Of a stretch of 62,000 bases of DNA, positions 50,441 through 61,462 are shown one piece after another. Under the pieces are notes generated by a model. That model worked only from the letters and a program-made list of their open reading frames with translations, was not told where the DNA came from and did not search any database. Positions within the stretch are counted from its first letter, which is position 1; the number at the start of each line of letters is the position of its first letter. The translations under genes and the position numbers were made by a program. The DNA is from Phoronis australis (lineage: Eukaryota > Phoronida > Phoronidae): assembly GCA_002633005.1 (NCBI GenBank), contig NMRA01000009.1, positions 104,654-166,653 on the forward strand, given 5' to 3'.

Positions 50441-53400
50441 GCTCGGAAAAATGAGTATGCATTTGCATTTTTAAAAGAATATCCGCGGGGTTCGATAGAG
50501 CCCCTCCTCTGGATACGAGCCTCAGGATGAAGAAGTTATCATCGTTTACGTAACTTCTCTTCTCAGTATTTACTGCCTTTAATAACCGTCCTCATACCAA
50601 GCTATGACATGCTACAGAGGAAGAAAGCCAAGTCTGGGTTTAGGAGATTGGTGTTGATTTCTTCCATTGCGTAAATAGCGAGCACACAGTGCCGGATTAA
50701 GTAGTTTCGGGGTCCGTAGCATAAGTCGTAGCGCCGGCGGTGCCCCTAGGCCTACTCAAATACTCATACAACGATTGTCTCAAAGGAAAAGCAAAATAAG
50801 TGAATTTTTCACTTTTGAATAGGAAAGCAATGAGACGGCGTCTACATGTACATGGTGAGGCAGTGTTTCCACTGCTAGCTGGTAATCGAACGATTTCAGG
50901 ATAATTCAAACACGGCTAATCAGAGGCCACACGCTTGTGTCAATCTTAATATGAAGAATGCTACCTTTGTCAAATCGGTGAAAGTCAATAATTATGTAAT
51001 AGTTCGTAGGACATCTGACCCCTTCTTTCAACGAAAACTAAAAGGATAAGTTAGCGCCTTGCATGAAGAGATCTCCATCTTAGAGAATTCAAGAAGGCTA
51101 ATACTGGTGTTGTGCATGAAAGCTAAAAACTGACTTATTAATGAAAGCAAAACATGATAAGAAAGACAGTCAATGTTTGCCCATGTACACATATCTGATG
51201 AAAAGTTAAGGAACATAACCAAGTCCATATTTGGGTGTTTCCTGACAACCGGCCACTCATTGTTGCCCAGATTTAAATCCATTTTGGGTAGGAATGTTAT
51301 CTATTATTTAAAGAATTACTAATATGAAATCAATCCAAAAGTGCAGAGCAAGTGACATGTTTTAGTAGAGTCTATATGTGTTTCTATTCATACGGACTCA
51401 AGTTTGACAATAAGCATACATTTGTTACAAAAACAAAAAGTACCACTACTCTAAACTCTCACTAATTTAGGGTAGACAAGTGAAATTTATTTTCCCATTT
51501 TTTCATAAAAGATATGTAGCATCAAATTGATGCTTTACTATATTCAAGTAAGTTCTGTAACCCTAGCTACCATCCTAAAATAATTCTGAAAAACGGAAAA
51601 AGGGTAATTTTGGTGATCACTTTAGTCCCAAATTGTTTAGATTTCACCATATACATCAGAAATTACAGTGTTATGAATTGAGATTTTATAACAGCCCACT
51701 AAGAATTAGATTATCAGGGAGTTAAGGTGTTAAAATTCCACATGAAAAATAAGGGTGGCAAATGTACCAGGATTAAACTTACTTTGACCAAACCTCAAAC
51801 GAAATCGAATGCAGAAAATAAGTGATTTTAACTTTCTCACAAAGTGACTTTAAGAACATTAATAATTAAGACAACCAATACAGTTAATTCAATTACATTC
51901 ACACATCTGCCAATAAATAAAATAGCCCCATAAATACTTAACATGACACCAGACACAATGTTATTGATACTTTCCAAGGTCAGGTATCATGACACAACTA
52001 CAAGATGTTTACCAGTGACACAAGTTAGACAAATAACAAACCAAATGAACTACATACAGCTTTTAATGACAAAAACAACTTTGAAGTTACACATATCATC
52101 ACAGCAGTTATGTTGATATAGAGGGAAATTGCATACAAAATGTCAAATTGTTACCAATCTTTAAGATCAGATCACCTGTTTGAGGTGGAGGTACTCTCAG
52201 CGTTTTTAAGAAGACCTGGTAAATCCTGGGTATTTGTACACAACAGGTCATAAATCTCAATAAATGCAGATCAGGTCAAAGAAATGTGCCAAAACCTTGG
52301 ATGTCATTGCATGTTCTTAAACAAAAAGGCTTAGGTCTACACTTTTCATATAATCAAAACACCAATAGGCTGGAAAAACAACACTCCACAAGTCCTCTTA
52401 TCACAGAATTTAACACAAAATTATCATGACTATGTTACATGTGAAATAAACAGGACTTGGGAATGACTGCATTAGTAGCCAAATTAGTAGACATTTGAAG
52501 ATTACATAACTGGATAAAACAGCAAATGAAAGACAGTGTCAGTTACTTAATTAGCAGATGAGTTGATTAAATATGCATCATTTTCATTACACTTCCTTTT
52601 GACTCAATGACATTTAATTCTGTCAATTACTGTAGCTGCCATAAACACCCTAATTATCATCATGACAGAATCCTGACTAAAGTGAGTCACACTCCCAGAA
52701 TACTAGTCCATTAACTCTCATTGTGACATACGCCTTTCTGTGAGTTACCAAGACACTACCAAACATGCCCATCGGCGAGTTGGGTACTTTTCAATTTGTG
52801 ACTCAGTTAATCCTTAACTTCATTAGAAGATGACATGAAGACAGTTTTAACAAGTCACAAAAAAAAGACAAGTTTTTATTTTTTTTCAAAATTTTGCCAA
52901 TAGTTTAGTAGTACTTTTCAATATTGTGATTGATGCAATGGTCTCCAAACTATTCATTGTAGAAGATGTAATTGATTCACGTTTAAAACAGTCATGATTC
53001 AAGATTGGAATTTGAAATGACAAACATGAAATGATGTAAGTACCAGGATAGACAGGGTATGAATTTGATTGACTGTTGACAGTTTTTCATTTTACCTAGT
53101 GAATACCTACCTCAGCATATGATGCTATAAATCTAGAATATTATAAAACAGCCTGTGAGAGCATCTTACTTTGAATGTTTCATAATAATTCACAAATAGT
53201 TCGAGACATTTCACCACATGGTATACATGCCCTCATTCAGCCAAATGCACTTCTAAAACAAGTGAAAATGAAATATAAGTAAGATATTGATAATAACTGA
53301 AAACTTAGCAAAATCCAACAACTTTCTTTCAGTGACACAAAAATAAAGGACAATATTGTTAATAAGTTTAAGAATACTTATTGATAAGATGCACTGAAAA

Positions 53401-53892
53401 CAAAAAAACAGTGCTCAGCGCAATAAAGATAAGCCAATATTATACACAGATTTTACTTGAAAGTCGTACAACTTCCAGTACTGAGGGACATGGGGCTCAA
53501 CTTCAACTCAAGGCATGCTATTCAAGTTGCAACAAAACACAAACTTCTGTTTCACATTTATAAATCTTTAGTGGTAAAAGCCATTGATATGGGTTCTGGA
53601 CTTTGAGAACCAGTTTGAAGACTGTTATTCAGTGGAGAAAACTGGTTCTCAAAATGCGGGACCCCCATAAGTGACTATTACCGCTTTAGTGACAAATCTT
53701 GGCAAACCCTATCTTTCATACAATCATATATTTGCCTTTGTAAAACAATTAACAATAATATGGTAATAATTACACCATTTCATCTTTATACCACAACAGC
53801 TTATCTTAAATAATTTAAAAGGAATGAATCGTCAACAATGCTGTAAAATTCTATGGCCCAGTTTCTGTCACCATGTGACTTCATTGTTAGAG
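50441..53892. other. Intergenic or 3' UTR stretch without recognisable features
   Basis: AT-rich DNA below the end of VTI1A. The only notable items are a single hAT-like end motif (CAGTGCCGGATTAAG) near 50687 with no partner, and an 84-codon minus-strand frame at 51028-51282 with no recognised similarity. Part of it may be VTI1A 3' UTR. Confidence 0.5.
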
Positions 53893-53898
53893 TTTATT
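53893..53898 (-). terminator. Candidate VTI1A polyadenylation signal
   Basis: On the minus strand this reads AATAAA, starting 37 nt after the VTI1A stop codon. It is the first canonical hexamer downstream. The DNA is AT-rich and further copies occur, for example near 52875, so a longer 3' UTR is equally possible. Transcript ends would be needed to choose. Confidence 0.3.
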
Positions 53899-53935
53899 CA
53901 CTGTATTGCACACTGATCCACTGACTAGTTGATAA

Positions 53936-54032
53936 TCAGGAGGACTTCTTGGTGGCGAAGTAAATAGCAACAATAACAACTATCAACAAAATGATGCCAA
54001 CTGCAATCAGTAGTATTCGATTCTGAATTACT
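53936..54032 (-). CDS. VTI1A: VTI1A last exon: C-terminal membrane anchor and stop
   Basis: This 97-nt exon begins with the last base of the split arginine codon, then VIQNRILLIAVGIILL, a further run of V, I and A, and a short tail YFATKKSS before TGA (53936-53938). I-Q-N-R-I-L-L followed by about 20 hydrophobic residues is the tail anchor of VTI1A, which inserts after translation with only a few residues facing the lumen. The acceptor (tttttcag) is pyrimidine-rich. It closes the gene, so DNA below 53936 is the 3' UTR followed by intergenic sequence. Confidence 0.95.
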
Positions 54033-54439
54033 CTGAAAAAGAAACAAGTTCTCAAAATAGCACCCTGTTACTATTAGGGTAGTAATTTACTCATCACCCA
54101 AAATGCGAAGGCAGAAATTTGTAAGCTAAAGCTTTTTGAAAATTTAGAATTACTAAGTAAGTAAGTAATTTTTTATTATAGTGATATGTGTTCAAATGAA
54201 TTTAAACAATGAATACCTTAAAAGCAGGAATACCCAACCCTCCATGGTACTTATAAGTCACTTCAGAAACATAATACAAAAATGAAAAAAACAAGTGTAC
54301 AGCATTGCAAGAGGACCAAAAAGAGAAGACTGAGATAAGAGTGATCATAAATAAATATAATTTTTCCTTACTTAAAAATATTTTTGATGAAAACATGAAG
54401 TTTTTCTGATAACATCTTTTTGCATGATTGTAATTAATT

Positions 54440-54960
54440 TACTTTCACAGCTTTCTGGTGCCACTATATATCTGGTGTCAAGTTTCATGTACATCTGTTC
54501 AGGCATTTTGACAATACAAACGCACACTGTTGAAAACTAAAACGTCCAACAGGGTGTGCTGATGTGGTCAAATTTGTCCAAAAATCAACTAGTGCAAGCA
54601 CATCTCAGCCATATATCATTGCGTCAAGTTTCGACAAAATCTGTTGAGGTGTTATGACAATAATCAAAAGCAACTGGTTCAACCACATTCCAATCACACA
54701 TTTTTACATCAAATTTCACTGAAATTTGTCAAGTCATTTCGCCATAAATTGATGGACAATTCATTTCTCAAGTATCGTCAAAATTTCTCCACTCATTTTC
54801 ACAACAACTAATGGACAAGGAAATTTTTGTGAAAAAATAAAACAGCCAACAGAGGGTGTCGTGGTAGTCGAATCCAGGTGAAAAAGACAGTAACATTAGT
54901 CTGTGTCAAACTTCATCATGTTCTGTGAAACCGATTACAAGAAAATTAATGGACAACCAA
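54440..54960. repeat. Degenerate interspersed repeat
   Basis: Several spaced phrases such as tcaagtttcatgtacatctg, tcaagtttcgacaaaatctg and tcaaatttcactgaaatttg mark a diverged repeat array of the same general kind as at 60.1-60.6 kb. Confidence 0.5.
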
Positions 54961-55148
54961 ATGTATCGATTAACCACAATATTTTTCGAGGCCACAAAAA
55001 AATAGCCCTGCTTTACCTCATTTCTTAAAATCTAAAGGCCTATTTTACTAACACCAGCCATGACAGCCATTGTTTCAGCCACTGTAACAGCATACTTCAA
55101 AGAATGAGAAGGAATATGTGATATGTTCACCTGGAAACCAAGATTGCC

Positions 55149-55667
55149 GAAGACAAGAAATGCTGTACAAAAGAAATGCTGTAGATAAGACAAGAAATGC
55201 TTTAGATAAGACAAGAAATGCTGTAGTTAAGACAAGAAATTCTGTAGATAAGACAAGAAATACTGTAGATAACACAAGAAATGCTGCAGACACGACAAGA
55301 CATGAGAAATGCTGTGGATAGGACAACAAATGCTGTAGATAAGACAAGAAGTGCTGTAGATAAGACAAGAAGTGCTGTAGATAAGGCAAGAAGTGCTATA
55401 GATAAGGCAAGAGGTGCTGTAGATAAGGCAAGAAGTGCTGTAGATAAGACAAGAAGTGCTGTAGATAAGGCAAGAAGTGCTATAGATAAGGCAAGAAGTG
55501 CTGTAGATAAGGCAAGAAGTGCTGTAGATAAGGCAAGAAATGCCGTAGATAAGACACGAAATGCTGTAGATAAGGCAAGAATTGCTGTAGATAAGACACA
55601 AAATGCTGTAGATAAGACAAGAAGTGCTGTAGAAAAGACAAGAAATGCTGTAGATAAGACACAAAAT
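55149..55667. repeat. 21-bp minisatellite, left block
   Basis: About 25 copies of a 21-base unit (agaaatgctgtagataagac and variants). The unit has no stop codon in several frames of either strand. It therefore yields false frames such as 55281-55694 (+), reading [AT]R[NS]AVDK repeats, and 55227-55832 (-), reading STSCLIY repeats. It lies in the last VTI1A intron. Confidence 0.95.
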
Positions 55668-55672
55668 GTTTT

Positions 55673-56185
55673 CAGGGCTTGGAATGACCAATGACAAAAA
55701 ACACGGAAACTTTGAAACTCTTACGGCCCAAATCATCGCCCGATAACCTGAACCTTTCCCCGACAAAAATCGAGGACTAAAAAAAAAAGAAAAAGAAAAA
55801 AAAACAAAAAACGTTACCACCATCAGTACCATGCGTCTGCGTCCTTTTAGCTCGCCCGTCTACTCCCAACCCACACATTTCTGGCTGCAGAGCGGTAGTA
55901 TTTGTCGCCGCGCTTAACAATAACACGAGACGCCATTGAAAATCACACCACACCACCCTATCCCAGATGCCCCGGCAATGTTGACAATTTACGTTCCTCC
56001 GAACATAAAGAGCAACTTCCGCTTTTCGAGGTGAACGTCGTCTGCAACGCCGCGGTAAGAAAGGAATTTGCCGCGGAAATTTTATATCAAATCCGATTTT
56101 TTTACGCGGAAATATTATAAAAAAAGCGGAAAGCACATTTGAAAAAAGCGGAAATCCGCGTTTCCGCGGAAAATTCCAAGCCTTG
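55673..56185. mobile_element. 513-bp hAT-like element inserted in the minisatellite
   Basis: The left end is CAGGGCTTGGAATGACC; the reversed right end is CAAGGCTTGGAATTTTCC. tgtttt flanks both ends (55667-55672 and 56186-56191), a 6-bp target duplication. The minisatellite resumes in register on the far side. Subterminal gcggaaa phrases repeat near the right end. No transposase. Confidence 0.9.
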
Positions 56186-56580
56186 TGTTTTAGATAAGAC
56201 ACGAAATGCTGTAGATAAGGCAAGAAATGCTGTAGATAAGGCAAGAAATGCTGTAGATAAGACATGGGACACTGTAGATAAGACAAGAAGTGCTGTAGAT
56301 AAGGGAAGAAATGCTGTAGATAAGGCAAGAAATGCTGTAGTTAAGACACGAAATGCTGTAGATAAGACACGAGATGCTGTAGATAAGACAAGAAGTGCTA
56401 TAGATAAGGCAAGAAGTGCTCTAGATAAGGCAAGAAAGGCTGTAGACAAGACAAGAAATGCTGTAGATAAGACACGAAACGCTGTAGATAAGGCAAGAAA
56501 TGCTGTAGATAAGGCAAGAATTGTTATAGATAAGGCAAGAAATGCTGTAGATAAGGCAAGAAATGCTGTAGATAAGGCAA
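56186..56580. repeat. 21-bp minisatellite, right block
   Basis: About 19 further copies of the same 21-base unit, continuing after the hAT-like insert. The false plus-strand frame 56139-56603 encodes KARNAVD heptads. Confidence 0.95.
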
Positions 56581-56744
56581 TATTTCACCAGATGCACCAG
56601 TAGTATAACATGTACACATTTGAGAGTGAAAGAAACATTATGTAAGTTTGTGGATGAAACTACATGGCAAAGTCTTCAGACAGCCTAACAACCAGCCAAC
56701 TAGCCCTGTGACAGGTGGCTATCCCTCTTAAGATATAAGCATAT

Positions 56745-56935
56745 AACAGAATTTCCACAACTCCAGTGCTTAGAGTGCTTGTCTGACAACCAGGACTGCC
56801 CAGGTTCAAATACTGCCGGGCACCATTCACCACCATAAGTGTAACACATGCCTGTACTCATTCTTTTAAGAACACTGCTACAGCTGAAGATGGCCGGAGA
56901 AATGACTGACCAAAACATCATGTCAATGTAAATAG
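56745..56935 (+). mobile_element. tRNA-related SINE-like unit
   Basis: A box A-like tgcttagagtgcttg is followed after about 30 bases by a box B-like ggttcaaatac. A non-tRNA body then contains gctgaagatggccggagaaa and gactgaccaaaac. The layout fits a tRNA-derived SINE, but no A-tail or target duplication is clear. Confidence 0.5.
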
Positions 56936-57015
56936 GCCAGGGTTGGTGGGAACAGACGTCAAATTGATTCTACTACCAGACCATCTACAAGTGGTTTTAG
57001 GAAATCCTGCATTAC

Positions 57016-57077
57016 CTGCGAACCATGGCAGAAAGGAGTCTGGAACTTTTACCAATGTTTGCATTTGTTTCCCGGAG
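57016..57077 (-). CDS. VTI1A: VTI1A exon: C-terminal half of the SNARE motif
   Basis: This 62-nt exon encodes LRETNANIGKSSRLL, then SAMVR, and ends with two bases (AG) of a split arginine codon. It matches the family stretch L-R-E-T-[DN]-A-N-[LI]-G-K-S-S-R and supplies the membrane-proximal layers of the SNARE helix. The acceptor is atttcag and the donor gtaatg. Its phases (0 in, 2 out) fit both neighbouring exons, which makes the call firm despite its length. It is too short to stand out as an open frame and was found by walking the expected protein along the minus strand. Confidence 0.93.
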
Positions 57078-57522
57078 CTGAAATTTGAATAACATTGAAA
57101 ATTAGAACAAGGCTTCAGATGAACCATGCACATTGTATACACATCTTTAGCGAAATCACCAAATTGATACCCAAACCTTGAACTTATTATTGTTTAAAAA
57201 ACACAAGTATAGACGAACACAGAAACCAAGAATAAAAGTCAATAACGGTATTTTTTTGTATGATTTATATTTCCTGTAAGCTATTTAACAGAAAATACAG
57301 TCATGTATCAAGTTCCTGTGAACTTAAGACAAATGTGAGAATGGATATTCAAAAGCAAAACGGCACAAAACAGTGCTTTAGTAACACCAAAACAATACGC
57401 TTGTCCGCAGTTAAAACAAATATCCCATTTTAATGACGCTGTAAGAGTAATAAGCAGGGCCAATCACACAACAAAAAGCTTCCTGCGACACGGACATGTC
57501 TGTTCTCTTCTTCCTCCCTTAC

Positions 57523-57678
57523 CCGTTCCCTTGACCTTTGTATTTGTTCTCGTTGGTCATGAAGATCTTCTAAAACCTGAGCACCAATTTTTTCTGTTTC
57601 CAGCACAGTTTGATAACCTTGTTCCAACCTACGACCACTTCTCTCTAGTCGTTCTGTGTTGTCAAGTAACCTTGTTCT
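57523..57678 (-). CDS. VTI1A: VTI1A exon: N-terminal half of the Qb-SNARE motif
   Basis: This 156-nt exon (52 codons, phase 0 at both ends) opens RTRLLDNTERLERSGRRLEQ and closes REQIQRSRER. It is the VTI1A SNARE coiled coil with its heptad pattern of L, I and V. SNARE helices zip with three partners on opposing membranes to drive fusion. By alignment from memory, the central ionic layer falls on the Q of DQREQ (exon residue 42), where vertebrate VTI1A has aspartate. The acceptor reads ttggttag and the donor gtaagg. An unspliced reading frame continues past the donor into the intron, so a naive open-frame call would give a false C-terminus. Confidence 0.96.
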
Positions 57679-58144
57679 CTAACCAAAAGCAAAGCATACA
57701 TTAATGTTATCCACCTTACAATTAATTCTGCTGACATTGTTTGGTCAGAACCAGAGATTTCTTCCAAAGAAGAGAAAGCCCCATGGTAACACGTTTGGAA
57801 TAATGTTCAAAAAGACCCCACGGGAGCTTGAGATCCTTTTGCACGACTGGCACATGAATAGAAAATATAGATTAAAGGGGAATGGACAGCATGTTTTTCA
57901 ATTTTGACCCTTAAAATGACCATTAAAAGACTAGTGAATTAGGCCACTTACAGTTAAATAAACCGTCTTATCTTGATCTTCATTCAAAATATAGATCAAT
58001 TAAAACATTAAAAGAACCGACAGTTGCTTATTGCTTTACACCAAGCTCATATATATATCACAACAGGTTAATTTAAGCCAACAAAGCAGAATGGCTGTAA
58101 TTGGGATTTTTGGAGTTTTACTGTAACCAATTCCAATTCAAATA

Positions 58145-58948
58145 AATATAGATTATTACACGGCGAAGTCGTTATCCCCCATATTCTAGAGAAAAAGTGG
58201 ATTTTGGAGGCTCTAGATAAGGGGGATGACGACTGAGAACATGTAATAATCTATTTATACCACATACTGAACGAGAAACATTGCAATGAATCCATCTACC
58301 TCTCTCGACTCGCCTCAGCTTTGTAACTACTTTCTATGTCAGAGGCCCAGGGTCGGAGGTCATGACCTTTTAGGATAAACCGAGCAATTTTTGTCACATA
58401 ATGCTTTTACTCAAAACCAATTGAAAAATTAAACGAAATAGAAATAACTATAAATTAAGGTTAAGCAACTATTATAGCTTACTACACATTTTATCACACT
58501 AAGCTTCGACCGGGAAACTATCGTCTGCTAAAGTAGGTTACCACAACTAGTAACTGAGTATAATGCTCAAGTCAAAGGATCCCGACGACACGATACCTGC
58601 ATTCAAATTGGAGATCAATGATTTACAAGTGAGAGAAAATGAGAGAAAATTTTCACTGAATTAAAATATCGTTTTTATGGAAATTATGCGTCTTATTTTA
58701 CATAGCATATAAATGTCGGTACAATGCACTTTGTTGAACAAGCGATTGTTGCAAGTGCTCATTTAAATATTCTATTTTCACGTTCGATGATGTCAGCTGC
58801 TGAGTGGTGTAGTGGTAAAGTCGACGACTTGAAACTCTAAAAAGGCTGGGTTCAAAACCAGCCTCGGTTTCCCGCCAAAATGTTATCTCACTCCGTTAGA
58901 TAACTAAATGGGTTGTATTGGCCATTCGAGGCTGATATTGTGGTATAA
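58145..58948 (+). repeat. Dispersed repeat D, copy 2, with tRNA-like segment
   Basis: The partner of 47020-47776. Its first 110 bases fold back on themselves: atagattattaca at the left returns inverted as tgtaataatctat (ending 58254), with ctctaga-containing inner arms. The tRNA-like segment is 58800-58869 (gtggtgtagtggtaaagtcg; ggttcaaaacc). Confidence 0.8.
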
Positions 58949-59641
58949 AGTACATGAACAAGATGACGTTGCTTTGAAAGAATAAATATGCCCGTGAAGA
59001 AACTTGCTCACGGTAGGAAGATTCTCCAATTCAAACAAAAGGCGCCCGCTAAAATTTTTTGTCCAATAGGCCTTCAAAGCACAAGGCACTTCACACAATC
59101 ACAAGACTGAAGATTTTATGCAATTATGTGAATAGCTACGCAGAAACGAAAGCTTTAAATTCACCAAATCAGTGCAAACCAGCAGCCAGGGTCTGGTGCT
59201 TTTCATTTGATAAATTGAGGTTTGTGTATGTAAGCATACCTGTGCGACAGCACATACAAAATTTGAGTTTTAAGAGTTTCCTTTCCAATATCTGTAAGAG
59301 TTTCCATTCCAATGTCTTAAAGCTTTGACTTTAATTAGAGCAATGTCTAGACTCCTCATTTCACAAGTTGTTCTTTTGGAAACAAGGTCTGGGTCAAAAG
59401 TAAAGAAATTGTGGCAAGATGTCATTATTTTTTTAATTTTAGTCTTGAAGGAGACCATTAAAATATTCCAAGTTTACCAATGACTTGACAATAGAGGCAT
59501 CATCAGACTGCTGTTATATGTTGAGTTGACACAGTGATACATTGTCCAATAAATGGATGTTCACACTTGAACTACAGATGCAAATTGGGACTCACGTGGT
59601 CTCAATGGGAATACATGCCATTTTATACGACTAGAAATTTC

Positions 59642-59819
59642 TCAAAAAACGGACAATCACCGCACAAATGAAAAAGGTCATATGAATTCAACGTTTCGTC
59701 TATTCATTAGATATCATCACGACACAAACAATCAGACATGATGATGAAGTCTAATGAACAGGCGAAACGTTGAATTAATATGAACTTTTTCATTTGTGCT
59801 GCGATTGTACATTTTTTGA
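59642..59819. mobile_element. Foldback element with CGAAACGTT motif
   Basis: The left arm includes cacaaatgaaaaaggtcata and aattcaacgtttcgtc; the right arm returns them as gcgaaacgttgaatt and tgaactttttcatttgtg. Arms are about 75 bases, with a short loop near 59730. It lies in a VTI1A intron. Confidence 0.88.
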
Positions 59820-60079
59820 TTCTATTATGGCCAAAAACTGATGTAATTAGACATTTCTCATATCACATGCAATTGCTGTTTCTTCTTGCAGCACTTATAA
59901 AGTCAACTACTACATGCATACATTGTGGTCGGCAATACAGCCCCATCGTTTTTTTTCCAATGGAGGTTTTTGGCCTGAAATTCACTAATTCACTTGGGGG
60001 TAATAAATGTTTTCGAAAAAGCCTCAAGGAACTTCAGAGAAAAAGAGGAAAACGGAAAAAAATGAAATTGCCACTACTG

Positions 60080-60650
60080 GGCACAGCATTCAGCTGATAC
60101 GTCTGAAAATCATCGTCATCCGTTGTAAACTTCATATAAATACACTTGTTAAATTTAATAAAGATCCTGCAGTGGGTTTAGGAGATGCAGCTATCGGTGC
60201 AAAAAAAAACAAAACTACCAGTAGGAGGCGCTACAGTACTCGACGTCATCGCAAAGTCATTGCCAACCGTCCTCTTCAAACTAAAAACATATGTGCCAAT
60301 TTTCACAATCCTCCTTGGAGTGGTTTGGTTGATAGAGAAGTGAACATCAAAACACAGACTTGAAAACAGTAAAAATGGCCACTGGGTGGCGCAAAATATC
60401 TCGAATCCATCCAAAAACGGGATAGCAACGTCTCACAAATTGATGCCTATGTACCAAATTTCATGAAAATCCGTTGAGGACCTTTGAAACGTAAAAAACT
60501 AAAATTGCCACTAGGGGACACACCCGTAGTCCGATCCGTCCGAAATTCGTCGTCGTTAGTTACACGCTTCATAGGAACATATCTAATAAATCTCATCAAG
60601 ATCCTGTGAGGGGTTTAGGAGATACAGCTATGGACTCCGGACACCCAGAC
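60080..60650. repeat. Degenerate interspersed repeat with TTTCATGAA core
   Basis: Repeated phrases include ggtttaggaga[tg]acagcta, caaatttcatgaaaatccgt and gccactaggggac. The right end reads ggacacccagacagagatga. It resembles the degraded repeats at 27.6-28.3 and 54.4-55.0 kb. The 118-codon plus-strand frame here has no recognisable domain. Confidence 0.6.
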
Positions 60651-61260
60651 AGAGATGACGCCAATATGCACCCACATATGTGATACACAGGGAATACCAA
60701 TTAAAAATAGGTCAGTCTCGTGACACAGCAATGACCATTTCCTGTCACCACATCTCACATTAGCTGTTGGTTTTGGTTCTTCCATTAAATTAGACAAAAC
60801 TTTCTAAACAAGCAGCAGCAGAATGATAACTATTTTAAATTTGGTTGAAAAAGTTATGTGCCCAAAGCACACAAAGGACTTGAAAATGAGTGACCACTAA
60901 CAAGTTAAATGGAGGGACAGGTAATATCAGTATAGTTAATAAATTATTGGTCATAAAGCAATGACGACTTTCAAAGTCTATTTTATCCATCTAATTGTGT
61001 AGTTGGGTGGTAATGGCTCAGAGTGCTTCAGAGAGCGTTTCAACTATTTTGTACGGTCACCTTTTTGTTGTCGAAATAACACAGCACCAATGATGCAAAA
61101 GCACATTCAAATCCGCAGTCTGACTTTGTAAGACAGAGTTTGCCAATAACATGGTGTCCAACATCCTAACATAACCCAGAGTTAATGTCATGTCGGTTCT
61201 AGGTTTGAACGTGTTATCATTGGATATTTTGTGTAATGCAATAAATATACACAATCTCAC

Positions 61261-61347
61261 CTGATCCTCTGACTGATGTGAGTCATCAAGACCCAATAGT
61301 TCTTCTCGACTTCTCATCTCATCACTAAATGCTATTCGGGATTTCTT
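61261..61347 (-). CDS. VTI1A: VTI1A exon: linker before the SNARE helix
   Basis: This 87-nt exon encodes 29 residues in phase 0 at both ends. The peptide contains KKSRIAFSDEMRSREELLG and ends SHQSEDQ. It matches the conserved stretch between the N-terminal Habc bundle and the SNARE motif of VTI1A (basic residues, then S-R-I-A-[FY]-S-D-E and an E-L-L-G motif). On the minus strand it is preceded by a pyrimidine-rich acceptor ending ttttacag and followed by the donor gtgagat. The preceding exon is not in the remaining 650 bases, which are a 31-bp minisatellite, so the 5' part of the gene lies outside the window. Confidence 0.93.
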
Positions 61348-61462
61348 CTGTAAAATGAGACAATAAAGCATTTTATAGTGAACATACAGACTACATCAAC
61401 AACAATAAATGAAAAACATAAGCAGCAACCTGATGTTTCTATGTTGTTTTAAGAAGTCATCA

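Larger units (their letters stand above)
54033..57015 (-). other. VTI1A last intron
   Basis: This intron lies between the SNARE and membrane-anchor exons. It contains degenerate repeats with a tttcatg core (54440-54960), the split 21-bp minisatellite (55149-56580) with its hAT-like insert, and a tRNA-related SINE-like unit (56745-56935). Open frames of up to 201 codons on both strands come from the minisatellite. Confidence 0.85.
57679..61260 (-). other. VTI1A intron with dispersed repeats
   Basis: A 3.6-kb intron holding a dispersed repeat copy with a tRNA-like tail (58145-58948), a foldback element (59642-59819) and a degenerate interspersed repeat (60080-60650). No exon was recognised. 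Confidence 0.8.
53936..61347 (-). other. VTI1A: VTI1A gene, 3' part (four coding exons, 5' part outside window)
   Basis: This is the span of the VTI1A exons visible here. Reading the minus strand, exons at 61347-61261, 57678-57523, 57077-57016 and 54032-53936 join in phase to give 133 residues that end in a stop codon. All visible internal splice sites are AG/GT. The joined product follows VTI1A in order: end of the linker, SNARE helix, short basic stretch, single C-terminal membrane anchor. VTI1 proteins are Qb-SNAREs that pair with syntaxins and an R-SNARE for traffic between endosomes and the trans-Golgi network. Vertebrate VTI1A is about 217 residues, so roughly the first 85, including most of the Habc domain, must be encoded beyond 62000. 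The introns here hold only repeats. Confidence 0.93.

Noticed and set aside
50687-50770. hAT-like end CAGTGCCGGATTAAG
   Set aside because: No matching inverted end or target duplication could be found nearby, so it is left as a possible truncated fragment.
51028-51282. 84-codon minus-strand frame starting MDLNLGNNEWPVV
   Set aside because: No recognised similarity, no duplicate and no splice context; it lies in the likely VTI1A 3' flank. A protein search would be needed to revive it.
55227-55832. 201-codon minus-strand frame and its neighbours
   Set aside because: The frame is produced by the stop-free 21-bp minisatellite, which is open in several frames on both strands; it is also split by a transposon and lies within a VTI1A intron.
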